A stretch of 28,511 bases of DNA, taken from contig CAMNFW010000002.1 in the NCBI GenBank assembly GCA_946537565.1, positions 1 to 28,511 of the forward strand, written 5' to 3'. This document shows positions 1 to 7,890 of this stretch, piece by piece (positions within the stretch are counted from its first letter, which is position 1; every line of letters starts with the position of its first letter). Source of the stretch: an uncultured Ruminococcus sp. Lineage in GTDB: Bacteria > Bacillota > Clostridia > Oscillospirales > Ruminococcaceae. The notes below the pieces were generated by a model. The model ran no database searches. It had not been told where the DNA came from and worked only from the letters and a program-made list of their open reading frames with translations. Position numbers and translations under genes: made by a program.

Positions 1-910
1 GGTCCACTCCGTATTTCCTATAGTGAGCGATCATCTTCTCGCCCCACTCATACGGGTCTCCGCTGTCATGACGAACACCGGTATAGTTATTGACCATTGA
101 ACGGTTGAAGTCAAGCAGGAAAAGATCTGTTGTGATCGTATCTGTAAGAGCAGTACCGTTGTCGCCGTCGTACTCATCATACCAGTCATTCATGGCATAA
201 TGATTTGTAAAGGCAAGCGGAATAGAATCAATTCCCTGATACATCTGCACAAACTCATGAGCATAAGTGCCGATAGGTGTTACATTGTATTTCATTGCAA
301 GATATACGTTTGAAGTTCCTACACACTTGTCAGTTTCAGTTACAAGTCTCTTTACCACAACGTCTTCCCATTCACGGGACAGTCTTCTGCGGCAGCCGAA
401 TTCTGCAAACTTGAACGTATAAGTGCCGTCATTCAGAGCCTTTATCTTTGCATCAAGACGCTCCTCCGCTGACTTTCTCAGTCTCTCATAATCAAACTTC
501 ATGCGGAAGTATACCTCGTTTACTATCTCAAGCAGATAGATCTCAAACTGCATCGCTGAGAAAAGCGGTCCGTCCACTACTATTTTCAGCTCACCGTCCT
601 CTGCCAGCTCAACTGTTACATAGTCACGGATAGGTCTCCAGAGCCTGAGAAATTCAACATAGTCATTCTTTATAAAACGTATTGAGCGGAGATAATCCAG
701 CTCTTCTTTATTGAATTTAAGGGTGCAGAGGTGGTCGATCTGTTCATTTATCTCCTGAACCATTTCAGGTGTAAAAACAACGTCCTTGTTTCTGCATTTG
801 AAATAATACTGTCCGCAAAGATCAGTATGCTTGTGAAAAATGACCTGATCCATATTGAATTTGTACAGATCTGTGTCCAGCAGTGAAATAACGATAGGTT
901 CAAGTTTCAT
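1..910 (-). CDS. pncB: nicotinate phosphoribosyltransferase (C-terminus outside window)
   Basis: Converts nicotinate, PRPP and ATP to nicotinate mononucleotide, the entry step of the Preiss-Handler NAD salvage route in the cytoplasm. The frame is open from the ATG at 910 to the window edge (303 codons). Translation by eye gives an N-terminal motif LLDTDLYKFNMDQ near residue 10, typical of PncB, and later HDSGDPYEWGEK near residue 285, matching the phosphoribosyl-binding HDSGDP segment of the family. The start is supported by AAGGAGG just upstream on the minus strand. It lies 12 bases after the stop of the nicotinamidase gene, so the two are almost certainly co-transcribed: nicotinamidase makes nicotinate and this enzyme uses it. 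The 3' end of the gene is beyond base 1. No frameshift is seen in the visible part. Confidence 0.93.
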   Translation of the reverse strand, partial: MKLEPIVISLLDTDLYKFNMDQVIFHKHTDLCGQYYFKCRNKDVVFTPEMVQEINEQIDHLCTLKFNKEELDYLRSIRFIKNDYVEFLRLWRPIRDYVTVELAEDGELKIVVDGPLFSAMQFEIYLLEIVNEVYFRMKFDYERLRKSAEERLDAKIKALNDGTYTFKFAEFGCRRRLSREWEDVVVKRLVTETDKCVGTSNVYLAMKYNVTPIGTYAHEFVQMYQGIDSIPLAFTNHYAMNDWYDEYDGDNGTALTDTITTDLFLLDFNRSMVNNYTGVRHDSGDPYEWGEKMIAHYRKYGVD

Positions 911-922
911 GATATATCCTCC

Positions 923-1447
923 TTATAAAATGTCTATCTGGCAGCTCTTCATTGTCTCGATCGCAGCATTATGCTTTTCCGGTGTAACACCTGCACAGCA
1001 TTTTTCATCAACAGCAATGGGCATTTCCGGAAAGCTGGCTTTGATTATGAGTGCATTGCTGATAACGCATATATCAGTGCAGAGACCGATAAGCTCAACA
1101 GTGAAATCTTCACCGTCAGCAGCCTTTTTTATCAGCTCCGGAAGTTTGACGGAACCAAAGGTATACTTCTCAACAGCTGTGAAATTTTTGCTGCTTAGAG
1201 CCTGAGCAATATCATTGTCAAGCTGCCATCCCTCAGTATCCTTTATGCAGTGCGGTACAGGAAGCTTGCTGCCTTCTGCCGTTTCCATATAGTTTTCAAA
1301 ATGTGTATCAAAGGTAACAAAGATCTCACCCTCAAAGTCACTGATCTTTTTAACAGCAGCCGGAACTATTCCGCAAGCCTCTTTTGTGCCAAGAGCGCCG
1401 TCAACAAAGTCCTTCTGCATATCCACAACTACTAAAAACTTTTTCAT
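923..1447 (-). CDS. pncA: nicotinamidase, isochorismatase-like family
   Basis: Hydrolyses nicotinamide to nicotinate and ammonia, feeding the PncB reaction encoded next. The 174-residue protein shows the family pattern in order: VVVDMQKDF with catalytic Asp9, a FDTHFENY segment followed by EG-KLPVPHC that carries the usual metal-binding Asp/His residues, and GLCTDICV with the nucleophilic Cys. Length fits compact bacterial nicotinamidases. A longer frame opens six codons upstream at 1465, but that ATG lies upstream of the GGAGG, which falls inside those extra codons; the ATG at 1447, correctly spaced after GGAGG, is the better start. It sits between the nrtR-like regulator and pncB on the same strand. 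Isochorismatase-type hydrolases with other substrates share the fold, but the pncB neighbour makes nicotinamidase the natural reading. Confidence 0.92.
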   Translation of the reverse strand: MKKFLVVVDMQKDFVDGALGTKEACGIVPAAVKKISDFEGEIFVTFDTHFENYMETAEGSKLPVPHCIKDTEGWQLDNDIAQALSSKNFTAVEKYTFGSVKLPELIKKAADGEDFTVELIGLCTDICVISNALIIKASFPEMPIAVDEKCCAGVTPEKHNAAIETMKSCQIDIL

Positions 1448-1480
1448 AATATACCTCCGTTTCAATAATGCTGATAATTA

Positions 1481-2296
1481 TTATTTTTTTCGTCTGTAAA
1501 GCATTGCAGGACGATGACCTTCGCCCCGCAGATATTCCCCTGTCTCTTCCACATATCCGGCGACCATTCGCCTGAAATTAGCCGGAACCACAGAAGCGTT
1601 CATTATAGTTTCCTGAACCTTCTGCAATGAAGTAAGGGTAAATTTTTCCGGCAGAAAATCAAATATCGTATCAAAATATTTTGCCTCTGCTCTCAGAACT
1701 GTCAATGCCGCAGCGATTACAGCAGCATGGTCAAAAGCAAGACCTCCGCTGTCTTTGATACGGAATTTAGTCCTGCGGAAACGGGTAGTCTCCTCTTCAA
1801 GTATAGCTTTCAGTATGATCTCATCATACTCCAGCGTAAGATGATACTCACCGCTGTCAGCTCTGTCAAAGCTTACACTGAACCATTGTGCATCATCTGC
1901 ATCGTCCATGCCCTTCTGTCTCACCTGCTCCTCACTGATAACAGAAACATACGCATTTGAGATTATCCAGCCTCTTGGATCACGTTCCGGCTCACTGAAA
2001 ACTCCCACCGGAAGCAGTGAAGATGGCATTACATTTGTCTCCTCAAAGATCTCACGAAGCGCACATTCCTCAACGGTCTCGCCCTTCTGCATAAATCCGC
2101 CGGGCAGCGCCCACATTCCCTTGAATGGGTGGCCTCCTCTTTTTATAAGCAGCAGCTGGAGCTTATTTTTGGGATATTTGCGGTAGCTGGTCTTATCTTC
2201 AGAGCCGATCATAAAAGCAGCCACATCAGAAGTCACTGACGGTCTTTCATAATCGCTGAGTTTATAACCGGAAAGAAATTCCTTTTCACTGTCCAT
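1481..2296 (-). CDS. nrtR: NrtR-like Nudix regulator of NAD metabolism
   Basis: A 271-residue protein with an N-terminal Nudix domain (about residues 20-165) and a C-terminal winged-helix region (about 175-265), the architecture of NrtR, a repressor of NAD salvage genes that responds to ADP-ribose or related ligands. The Nudix box is visible at residues 67-89: G67, E73, R81, E82, E85 and E86 are all present, so hydrolase activity may be retained, although the usual Gly before the final hydrophobic residue is Asn88. The C-terminus has LPEKFTLTSLQ and the ending GHRPAMLYRRKK, both typical of the NrtR winged helix. It is the first gene of the nrtR-pncA-pncB operon, consistent with autoregulation and control of salvage. 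A plain ADP-ribose pyrophosphatase is the alternative, but the C-terminal extension argues against it. Confidence 0.87.
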   Translation of the reverse strand: MDSEKEFLSGYKLSDYERPSVTSDVAAFMIGSEDKTSYRKYPKNKLQLLLIKRGGHPFKGMWALPGGFMQKGETVEECALREIFEETNVMPSSLLPVGVFSEPERDPRGWIISNAYVSVISEEQVRQKGMDDADDAQWFSVSFDRADSGEYHLTLEYDEIILKAILEEETTRFRRTKFRIKDSGGLAFDHAAVIAAALTVLRAEAKYFDTIFDFLPEKFTLTSLQKVQETIMNASVVPANFRRMVAGYVEETGEYLRGEGHRPAMLYRRKK

Positions 2297-2326
2297 ACGA
2301 TCACCTCAACTGTTATTTACAATATG

Positions 2327-2355
2327 ATAATATCACAAAAATAATAAGATGTCAA
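2327..2355 (-). promoter_or_regulatory. sigma-A promoter of nrtR-pncA-pncB
   Basis: On the minus strand TTGACA (2355-2350) is followed after 17 bases by TATTAT (2332-2327), about 30 bases upstream of the nrtR start; GAGGTGATC precedes the ATG. The -10 area is AT-rich with a weak dyad (ATATGATAATAT), a plausible but unproven NrtR operator. Confidence 0.8.
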
Positions 2356-2501
2356 GTACTTTTTGAAAATTTCACAAAATTTTTTTTCTAACTTTCCGGA
2401 ACCGGTTCAAAAGTCTGAAAGCCCAAATACTTTAACTAATTATCTCTAAATAAATCAGTCATTATGCTAAAGACTTATTAAATTCACCCGTTGAATTTTA
2501 T

Positions 2502-2531
2502 TTGACATGACAGCGTTTAATGTGTTATACT
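2502..2531 (+). promoter_or_regulatory. sigma-A promoter of carbonic anhydrase-GH16 pair
   Basis: TTGACA (2502-2507), an 18-base spacer, then TATACT (2526-2531) preceded by TG one base upstream (extended -10). It lies about 30 bases before the AAAGGA ribosome binding site of the carbonic anhydrase gene, divergent from the nrtR promoter. Confidence 0.8.
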
Positions 2532-2568
2532 AAATAAAAGCAAACCTGATCTCAAAGGAATGATAATA

Positions 2569-3141
2569 ATGAAAGAATACAGGATTTCAGCCAAAGATGC
2601 CAAAGACCGCCTTATAAAAGGCAATCTCGATTATATCAGCACTAATGAGTATGTCTGCGGAACGTCCTCTGAATATATAAAAAGTTTCTGCGAAAACGGT
2701 CAGCAGCCTTATGCTATAATCGTTGCCTGCTCGGATTCAAGAGTAGTGCCGGAGCTTATTTTTTCTGCCGGAATAGGTGATCTCTTTGTCATAAGAGTTG
2801 CCGGAAATGTCATTGACTCTCATCAGCTTGGCAGTATAGAATATGCTGCTGAACATCTCGGAACCGGTCTTATTGTCGTTCTCGGCCACGATCACTGCGG
2901 TGCTGTCGATGCTGCCCTGAACCATGAACCGGACGGTTATATTAAATTTATCACAGATGAAATCGTTAAGGCTATCGGTGACGAAAAAGATGAATTCAAA
3001 GCCTGCTGTCTGAATGTAAAACACAGCTGCGATATCATCAAACACAGCCTCAGAATACAAAAAGATGAACATGATTACGGCTTGCAGGTAGTTGGTGCTG
3101 TTTATCACCTTGAAAGCGGAGAGGTGGAATTTCTGTCATGA
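2569..3141 (+). CDS. beta-class carbonic anhydrase
   Basis: Interconverts CO2 and bicarbonate with a zinc ion, in the cytoplasm. The zinc-site motifs of beta carbonic anhydrases are intact: ACSDSRV (Cys54, the Asp56-Arg58 dyad) and GHDHCGA (His107, Cys110), numbered from the chosen start. VIRVAGNV and GSIEYAAEHLG between them are also family hallmarks. At 190 residues it is a normal compact bacterial enzyme without signal peptide. The frame could open at 2560, but AAAGGA at 2554-2559 directly abuts that ATG and sits 9 bases before the ATG at 2569, so the latter is preferred. The stop overlaps the next start in ATGA, implying translational coupling to the secreted GH16 protein, an unexpected partner. 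Confidence 0.95.
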   Translation: MKEYRISAKDAKDRLIKGNLDYISTNEYVCGTSSEYIKSFCENGQQPYAIIVACSDSRVVPELIFSAGIGDLFVIRVAGNVIDSHQLGSIEYAAEHLGTGLIVVLGHDHCGAVDAALNHEPDGYIKFITDEIVKAIGDEKDEFKACCLNVKHSCDIIKHSLRIQKDEHDYGLQVVGAVYHLESGEVEFLS

Positions 3142-5087
3142 AAAAATTAGTCACTTCTATAACTGCTGCTGTTATGCTCCTTTCTGCCTGTGTGCCGTCA
3201 ATCTCAAAAGCCGGAAACATTGATGATGACGTTTTTTATGATGATTTCAGCGGCGATACCCTTAATTCAGATAATTGGCTCGTTGCTGAGAAAAACTGGG
3301 GCGGTACAATTAGTGAAGCCGGTGTCACAAAAGATTACAACGGCGGTGTTATTCATGACAACGTTTCTGTAAATGACGGCAAGCTTATTCTTACCGGATA
3401 TGGCAATGAATATAACGGCGATATCAGAGGCATTAACCGTGATCTCAGCCAGCGTGAAGACGGAAAACGCTGCGGCGGTGCCATCGCCACAAGAGATTAT
3501 TTCGGTTCGGGAAGCTATGAGATATATGCTAAAATTTCTCCTGAGCTGGGCTGCTGTTCAGCTATGTGGACATTTGAATACGAAGAGGACTACTCTGACG
3601 GCGATCTGAAAGTCGTAAACCATGAGATCGACATCGAATTTCCCGGAAGAGACAGCAACGATGACTTTTCACTGAGCCATGTTCTCTGCACTACCTGGCT
3701 GTCAGAAGATGACTACAAAACAAAAACTGTCTTCTGCGGTGATCAGGCTGACGGTCAGTTCCATAAATACCGCTTCGACTGGCACACCGGCAGTGAAACT
3801 GAAACTCCAAGAGTTGAATATTACTTTGATGATGAACTGATATACACCGCCTATGATTTTATCCCGACTAATGAAAGCCGGCTATGGCTGGGACTTTGGT
3901 TTCCTAAAAACTGGGCTGGAACTCCGGATTTTGAAAAGACCGATTTTGAAATAGATCATATAAGGATCACCCCTTTCCATGAAAGCGGTGACACTCCTCA
4001 GCATGAATCATACCCGGACAGCGGCTGGTATGAAACCGCTGAACTTCCAAAAGGCTGGCTTCTCTGGCACAGCTATACCAGTTATTCAGCTCTCGACAGC
4101 AGCCTCTGGCTCCGCAGCCCTGACGGTAAAGTTTCAGCGATCAGCGGTGATTTTATCCATGCAATGAACGGCAGCTTCGGAATTTCTCCGGATATGATAA
4201 CATTTATGGCTATTGATAAAAATACCGATGAGTGGGATATTTTTGTCAGCGAAAATGGTATCGTTACCAATCTCACTGAGAAAAGCGGCTTCCGCAATGA
4301 AGACCCCAAATGGTCTCCTGACGGAAAAAGCATCGTTTTCAAGCGTGGTCACTGGGACAGTTCTGCTGACAGTTTTGTATATGACCTTGCAGTGATAGAT
4401 GTTAAGACCAGAGAAATCAAACTCCTTACCTCCGACCCTGCTGAGGAAGCTATGCCATGCTTCTCTCAGGACGGTAATTACATCTTTTACACCAGCTATT
4501 CCGACGGTATCGGCTCGATCTGCCGCCTTGAACTCAGCTCCATTAAATCTGAAACTATCTACAGTGAAAATGGTGTTACTGCTTATTATCCCGTCACCAG
4601 CGGTGATAAAGTCTTTTTCACAAAATGGTATTCTGCCGACAATCGCTGTGACCAGATAGTTTATACTGACGGCAGAAAGATTCAGACCCTGCCCTTCGAT
4701 TCTCAGAAATATGACTGCTCAGATGCCTGTCCGGTTGGAGAGGATAAAATAATATTCAGCAGCACAATGAACGGAGACTATGATCTTTATTATTACAACG
4801 GTAAAAGAACCGCTCCTGTCACTGAGCTGAATTCTGATAAAAATGAGCTGGGTGCAGATTTTTTCGCCTGTGATGATTCTGAGCAGAACACTGTCTGTGG
4901 TGATGTGAATATGGACGGAAAACTGAACGTTTCAGACCTTGTCCTGCTCCAGGAATGGCTTTCGGGCGTTCCGGATACACTGCTGAAAGACCCAGATGCA
5001 GCCAATCTCTGTCAGGACAGCAGGCTCGATGTTTTCGACCTTTGCGCTATGCGGAATGAACTTAAGACAACGCCGCATAAAACATAA
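3138..5087 (+). CDS. secreted GH16 glycoside hydrolase with PD40-type propeller and dockerin
   Basis: A 649-residue export protein probably cleaving beta-1,3 or mixed-linkage glucans or related polysaccharides. Residues 1-25 form a signal peptide; LSAC at 15-18 is a perfect lipobox, but a type I cleavage after SKA (about residue 25) is also possible. The GH16 domain spans about 33-278, with catalytic motif EIDIE (Glu163 nucleophile, Asp165, Glu167 acid/base). Residues about 300-585 look like a TolB/PD40 beta-propeller, with repeats such as DPKWSPDGKSIVF and MPCFSQDGNYIFYTS. A type I dockerin follows (about 590-643): first calcium loop GDVNMDGKLNVSD, second half degenerate (LCQDSRLDVFDL). The dockerin implies attachment to a cohesin of a cellulosome not encoded here. 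Exact GH16 subfamily and substrate cannot be told by eye. Confidence 0.92.
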   Translation: MKKLVTSITAAVMLLSACVPSISKAGNIDDDVFYDDFSGDTLNSDNWLVAEKNWGGTISEAGVTKDYNGGVIHDNVSVNDGKLILTGYGNEYNGDIRGINRDLSQREDGKRCGGAIATRDYFGSGSYEIYAKISPELGCCSAMWTFEYEEDYSDGDLKVVNHEIDIEFPGRDSNDDFSLSHVLCTTWLSEDDYKTKTVFCGDQADGQFHKYRFDWHTGSETETPRVEYYFDDELIYTAYDFIPTNESRLWLGLWFPKNWAGTPDFEKTDFEIDHIRITPFHESGDTPQHESYPDSGWYETAELPKGWLLWHSYTSYSALDSSLWLRSPDGKVSAISGDFIHAMNGSFGISPDMITFMAIDKNTDEWDIFVSENGIVTNLTEKSGFRNEDPKWSPDGKSIVFKRGHWDSSADSFVYDLAVIDVKTREIKLLTSDPAEEAMPCFSQDGNYIFYTSYSDGIGSICRLELSSIKSETIYSENGVTAYYPVTSGDKVFFTKWYSADNRCDQIVYTDGRKIQTLPFDSQKYDCSDACPVGEDKIIFSSTMNGDYDLYYYNGKRTAPVTELNSDKNELGADFFACDDSEQNTVCGDVNMDGKLNVSDLVLLQEWLSGVPDTLLKDPDAANLCQDSRLDVFDLCAMRNELKTTPHKT

Positions 5088-5129
5088 CCGGCGGCTTTGA
5101 AGAATTACATCAAATAATCAAATCCAGTA

Positions 5130-5187
5130 TGGGAAAACCTTTGCTCCTGCGCCAGTTTCTTTAGTGCGGACGCTTAAGGTTTTCCCA
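5130..5187 (+). terminator. long-stem hairpin after the GH16 gene, probable terminator
   Basis: A perfect 12-bp inverted repeat (TGGGAAAACCTT 5130-5141, AAGGTTTTCCCA 5176-5187) is followed by TTTT. The 34-base loop can form a small inner stem. Position between two operons supports a terminator, but the T-tract is short. Confidence 0.6.
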
Positions 5188-5222
5188 TTTTCTGTAAAGC
5201 TGAAAAAATTTTTCTAAACCTA

Positions 5223-5251
5223 TTGACATTGTAAGCATTAGGGTGTATAAT
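5223..5251 (+). promoter_or_regulatory. perfect-consensus promoter of the gamma-glutamyl ligase operon
   Basis: TTGACA (5223-5228), 17 bases, TATAAT (5246-5251). Both hexamers and the spacing match the sigma-A consensus exactly. The leader to the start at 5329 is about 70 bases. Confidence 0.88.
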
Positions 5252-5328
5252 AACTATAACATAGTATTTATATATGAATAGTCTGTCAAAATCTATTCCC
5301 CTATTTTATTATGCAAGGAGCGTATATT

Positions 5329-6711
5329 ATGAAGGACTTTATTCAAAAGGCTATATACGATAAGTACATCCTCCCTACTAAAAATAACGCCGGCAATTTT
5401 ATCGGCGCTGAAATTGAAATGCCTGTTGTCAACCTTAACGGTGAACCTGTTGACGAAAAAATATCCATTAACACTGCTGCTGCTTTTGCATCAAAATTCG
5501 GTTTTTCACCCGAAAGCCATGATGCTGACGGAAATGTTAACTCCATGAGCGATTCCGCTACCGGCGATATTCTTTCTTTCGACTGCTCATACTCTAACCT
5601 TGAGCTTTCCTTCGGCAAGGCTACTGACCTGTTTGCTATTAAAGAACGCTTTGAAAGATATATCCGCTTCCTGAATTCAGAATTTGGAAAATATGGCTAT
5701 ATCCTCACCGGTATGGGCGTTAATCCCAATGCTGATATAAATCACAATAAGCCCATTCCCAATGAGCGTTACCGTATGCTTTATCACTACCTCCACTCAT
5801 ATCCCAGACACACCGCTGAGGTCGAAATGCGCTTCCATGACCGCCCTGATTTCGGTACGTTTACCAGTGCTTCTCAGGTTCAGCTGGACGTTGATCAGGA
5901 AAAACTTATCGACGTTATCAATGTCATCGGTATGCTGGAGCCTTACAAATCCCTGCTCTTCGCTAATTCATATCTTCCGGAATTTCCTGAATATCTGTGC
6001 GTGAGAAATATGCTCTGGGAACACAGTATGCAGGGCTATAATCCCCATAATATCGGTATGTTTGCTGATCCTGTGAGAAGTATTGACGAGCTGACTGAGT
6101 ATATCGGCTCACAGTCTATGTACTGTGTTATGAGGGACGGAAAATATATCGACTTCACTCCGGTCACTGTAAGCAGATTTTTTGAGTCAGATGAGATCGA
6201 AGGTGAATACTTCAACGGCAGTGAATACAAAACCATTAAATTCCAGCCTGAGCTGAGCGATATCGAACATCTCCGGACTTTCAAGTTTGAAGATCTCACT
6301 TTCAGAGGCACTATCGAGTACAGAAGCTCATGCTGCCAGCCTTTGTCTGAGGCCATGACTGTTGCCGCATTTCATACCGGTCTGAACGAAAAAATATACG
6401 AGCTTAAAGAACTGCTGGAAAATGACAGGGTAATATACACTCACGGATTCTCCGCTGCTGAGCTTCAGAAATTATTCTCTCTCCGCCGGCTGCCTGATTT
6501 TCTTGATTTAAATGCCGCATCAGCTCAGATGATAAAGATACTTGACCTTGCAGCTGATGGACTGAAAAAACGTGGCGCCGGTGAAGAAACTCTCCTTCTC
6601 CCTCTTTATAAACGCACTGAAGAGCATACAAACCCTGCCCGGAAAATGCTTGACGGCATCGGCAAAGGATTCAGCATTCGCCGTTATATAGAAGATTATT
6701 CTGCACTTTAA
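5329..6711 (+). CDS. glutamate-cysteine ligase, GCS2 family (EgtA/plant-type)
   Basis: Predicted to join the gamma-carboxyl of glutamate to an amine, most likely of cysteine, using ATP. The 460-residue protein follows the GCS2 pattern: FIGAEIEMP near residue 25, SYSNLELSFG near 95, a tyrosine/arginine-rich GVNPNADINHNKPIPNERY segment near 140, TSASQVQLDV near 185, SLLFANSYLPE near 210 and YCVMRDGKYI near 270, then GTIEYRSSC near 340. This resembles plant-type GshA and EgtA more than the E. coli enzyme. Start at 5329 is preferred because AAGGAG (5315-5320) lies 8 bases ahead; the ATG at 5311 lies before it. First gene of a four-gene operon; a second ligase of the other family follows after 14 bases. 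Other carboxylate-amine ligase substrates are possible. Confidence 0.82.
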   Translation: MKDFIQKAIYDKYILPTKNNAGNFIGAEIEMPVVNLNGEPVDEKISINTAAAFASKFGFSPESHDADGNVNSMSDSATGDILSFDCSYSNLELSFGKATDLFAIKERFERYIRFLNSEFGKYGYILTGMGVNPNADINHNKPIPNERYRMLYHYLHSYPRHTAEVEMRFHDRPDFGTFTSASQVQLDVDQEKLIDVINVIGMLEPYKSLLFANSYLPEFPEYLCVRNMLWEHSMQGYNPHNIGMFADPVRSIDELTEYIGSQSMYCVMRDGKYIDFTPVTVSRFFESDEIEGEYFNGSEYKTIKFQPELSDIEHLRTFKFEDLTFRGTIEYRSSCCQPLSEAMTVAAFHTGLNEKIYELKELLENDRVIYTHGFSAAELQKLFSLRRLPDFLDLNAASAQMIKILDLAADGLKKRGAGEETLLLPLYKRTEEHTNPARKMLDGIGKGFSIRRYIEDYSAL

Positions 6712-6725
6712 GGAGAAATGAACGT

Positions 6726-7874
6726 ATGAAAATAAGTCCAGGTTTATTTGACGGACATTTTGGCATCGAACGTGAAACTCTGCGTATTGACAAATTTGGC
6801 AGACTTGCTCAGACTTCCCATCCCTTTCCTGATGACGACAATATAACCCGTGATTTTTGTGAAAACCAGATCGAGCTTATCACCCCTGTTTGCAGCAGCA
6901 TAGATCAGGCTCTGGCTTCCCTTGAAGAACTGGATAAACGCACTGCTGAGAAGCTTGAAGAAAACGGCGAAAGCCTCTGGCTCTACAGTAATCCTCCCCA
7001 TTTCAATAACGAAAATGATATCCCTATCGCCAGATTCTCCGGTACGCTTTCTTCAAAAAGAAGCTACCGTGAAGTGCTGGAAAGAAAATACGGAAAAAAA
7101 CTCATGCTCTTCTCCGGTATCCATTTCAACTTTTCCTTCACTGATCAGCAGCTTAAGCTCTGGAATACCAGTGGGATCAATGAGCGTGAATTCCGTGACA
7201 GCCTGTATCTCAGGCTTTATAAACAACTCATGACTCACAGCTGGCTTATTGTTTACCTGACCGCTGCAAGTCCTTTTTATGACCTTTCACTTGACAAAGA
7301 CGGAAAAAAAGGTATAATTAAAAGAGAATTTGCGTCACTGAGAAACAGCTCAAGAGGCTACTGGAATCAGTTTATTCCTGTTCTTGATCACAGCAGTATC
7401 CAGTCATTCTGTGACAGCATTATCAGCTATATAAACAAAGGTATGCTGTTTTCTGCCAGTGAGCTTTACCTGCCTGTGAGACTTAAACCAAAAGGGCTCA
7501 ATACCATCGAAGCTCTCCGTGATTTCGGTGTTGACCATATTGAACTGAGAATGTTCGACCTTAATCCCCTTTCCCCTTTAGCTATTGACAGCAGGGATCT
7601 GGAGTTTGCACATTTGCTTATACTATATCTCATTTCTCTGCCTGATATATGCTTTGACCAGGAACAGCAGAAAACTGCTGTTATTACTCATCAGAATGCC
7701 GCTCTCATCGAACCCGGTCATGAACTGGCTGAAAAGGCTGAAAGCATTCTGAATGACATGAGTGACTATTTTTCAGACTACAGCCATGCCGCTGATATTG
7801 TATGCTTTGAAAAGTCTAAACTCAAAAACGGCAGACTGTGCAGCAGTATTGACCAGAAAGATATTTACAGATAA
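6726..7874 (+). CDS. gshA: short class I glutamate-cysteine ligase (GshA type)
   Basis: Predicted gamma-glutamylcysteine synthetase of the E. coli GshA/GshF N-terminal family. The 382 residues carry the expected blocks in order: FGIERETLRID (12-22), CENQIELITP (45-54), SGIHFNFS (130-137), IVYLTAASPFYD, ELYLPVRLKP, and HIELRMFDLNPLSPLAID near 270. It is clearly shorter than E. coli GshA (about 518) and lacks the C-terminal helical part; there is no ATP-grasp glutathione synthetase domain as in GshF. The stop at 7872-7874 is followed at once by the ribosome binding site of the next gene, so the shortness is not an obvious frameshift. Its start overlaps a trivial three-codon frame. Two ligases from different families side by side suggests different substrates or a division of labour. 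Confidence 0.85.
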   Translation: MKISPGLFDGHFGIERETLRIDKFGRLAQTSHPFPDDDNITRDFCENQIELITPVCSSIDQALASLEELDKRTAEKLEENGESLWLYSNPPHFNNENDIPIARFSGTLSSKRSYREVLERKYGKKLMLFSGIHFNFSFTDQQLKLWNTSGINEREFRDSLYLRLYKQLMTHSWLIVYLTAASPFYDLSLDKDGKKGIIKREFASLRNSSRGYWNQFIPVLDHSSIQSFCDSIISYINKGMLFSASELYLPVRLKPKGLNTIEALRDFGVDHIELRMFDLNPLSPLAIDSRDLEFAHLLILYLISLPDICFDQEQQKTAVITHQNAALIEPGHELAEKAESILNDMSDYFSDYSHAADIVCFEKSKLKNGRLCSSIDQKDIYR

Positions 7875-7890
7875 AGGTGATGATATAATT

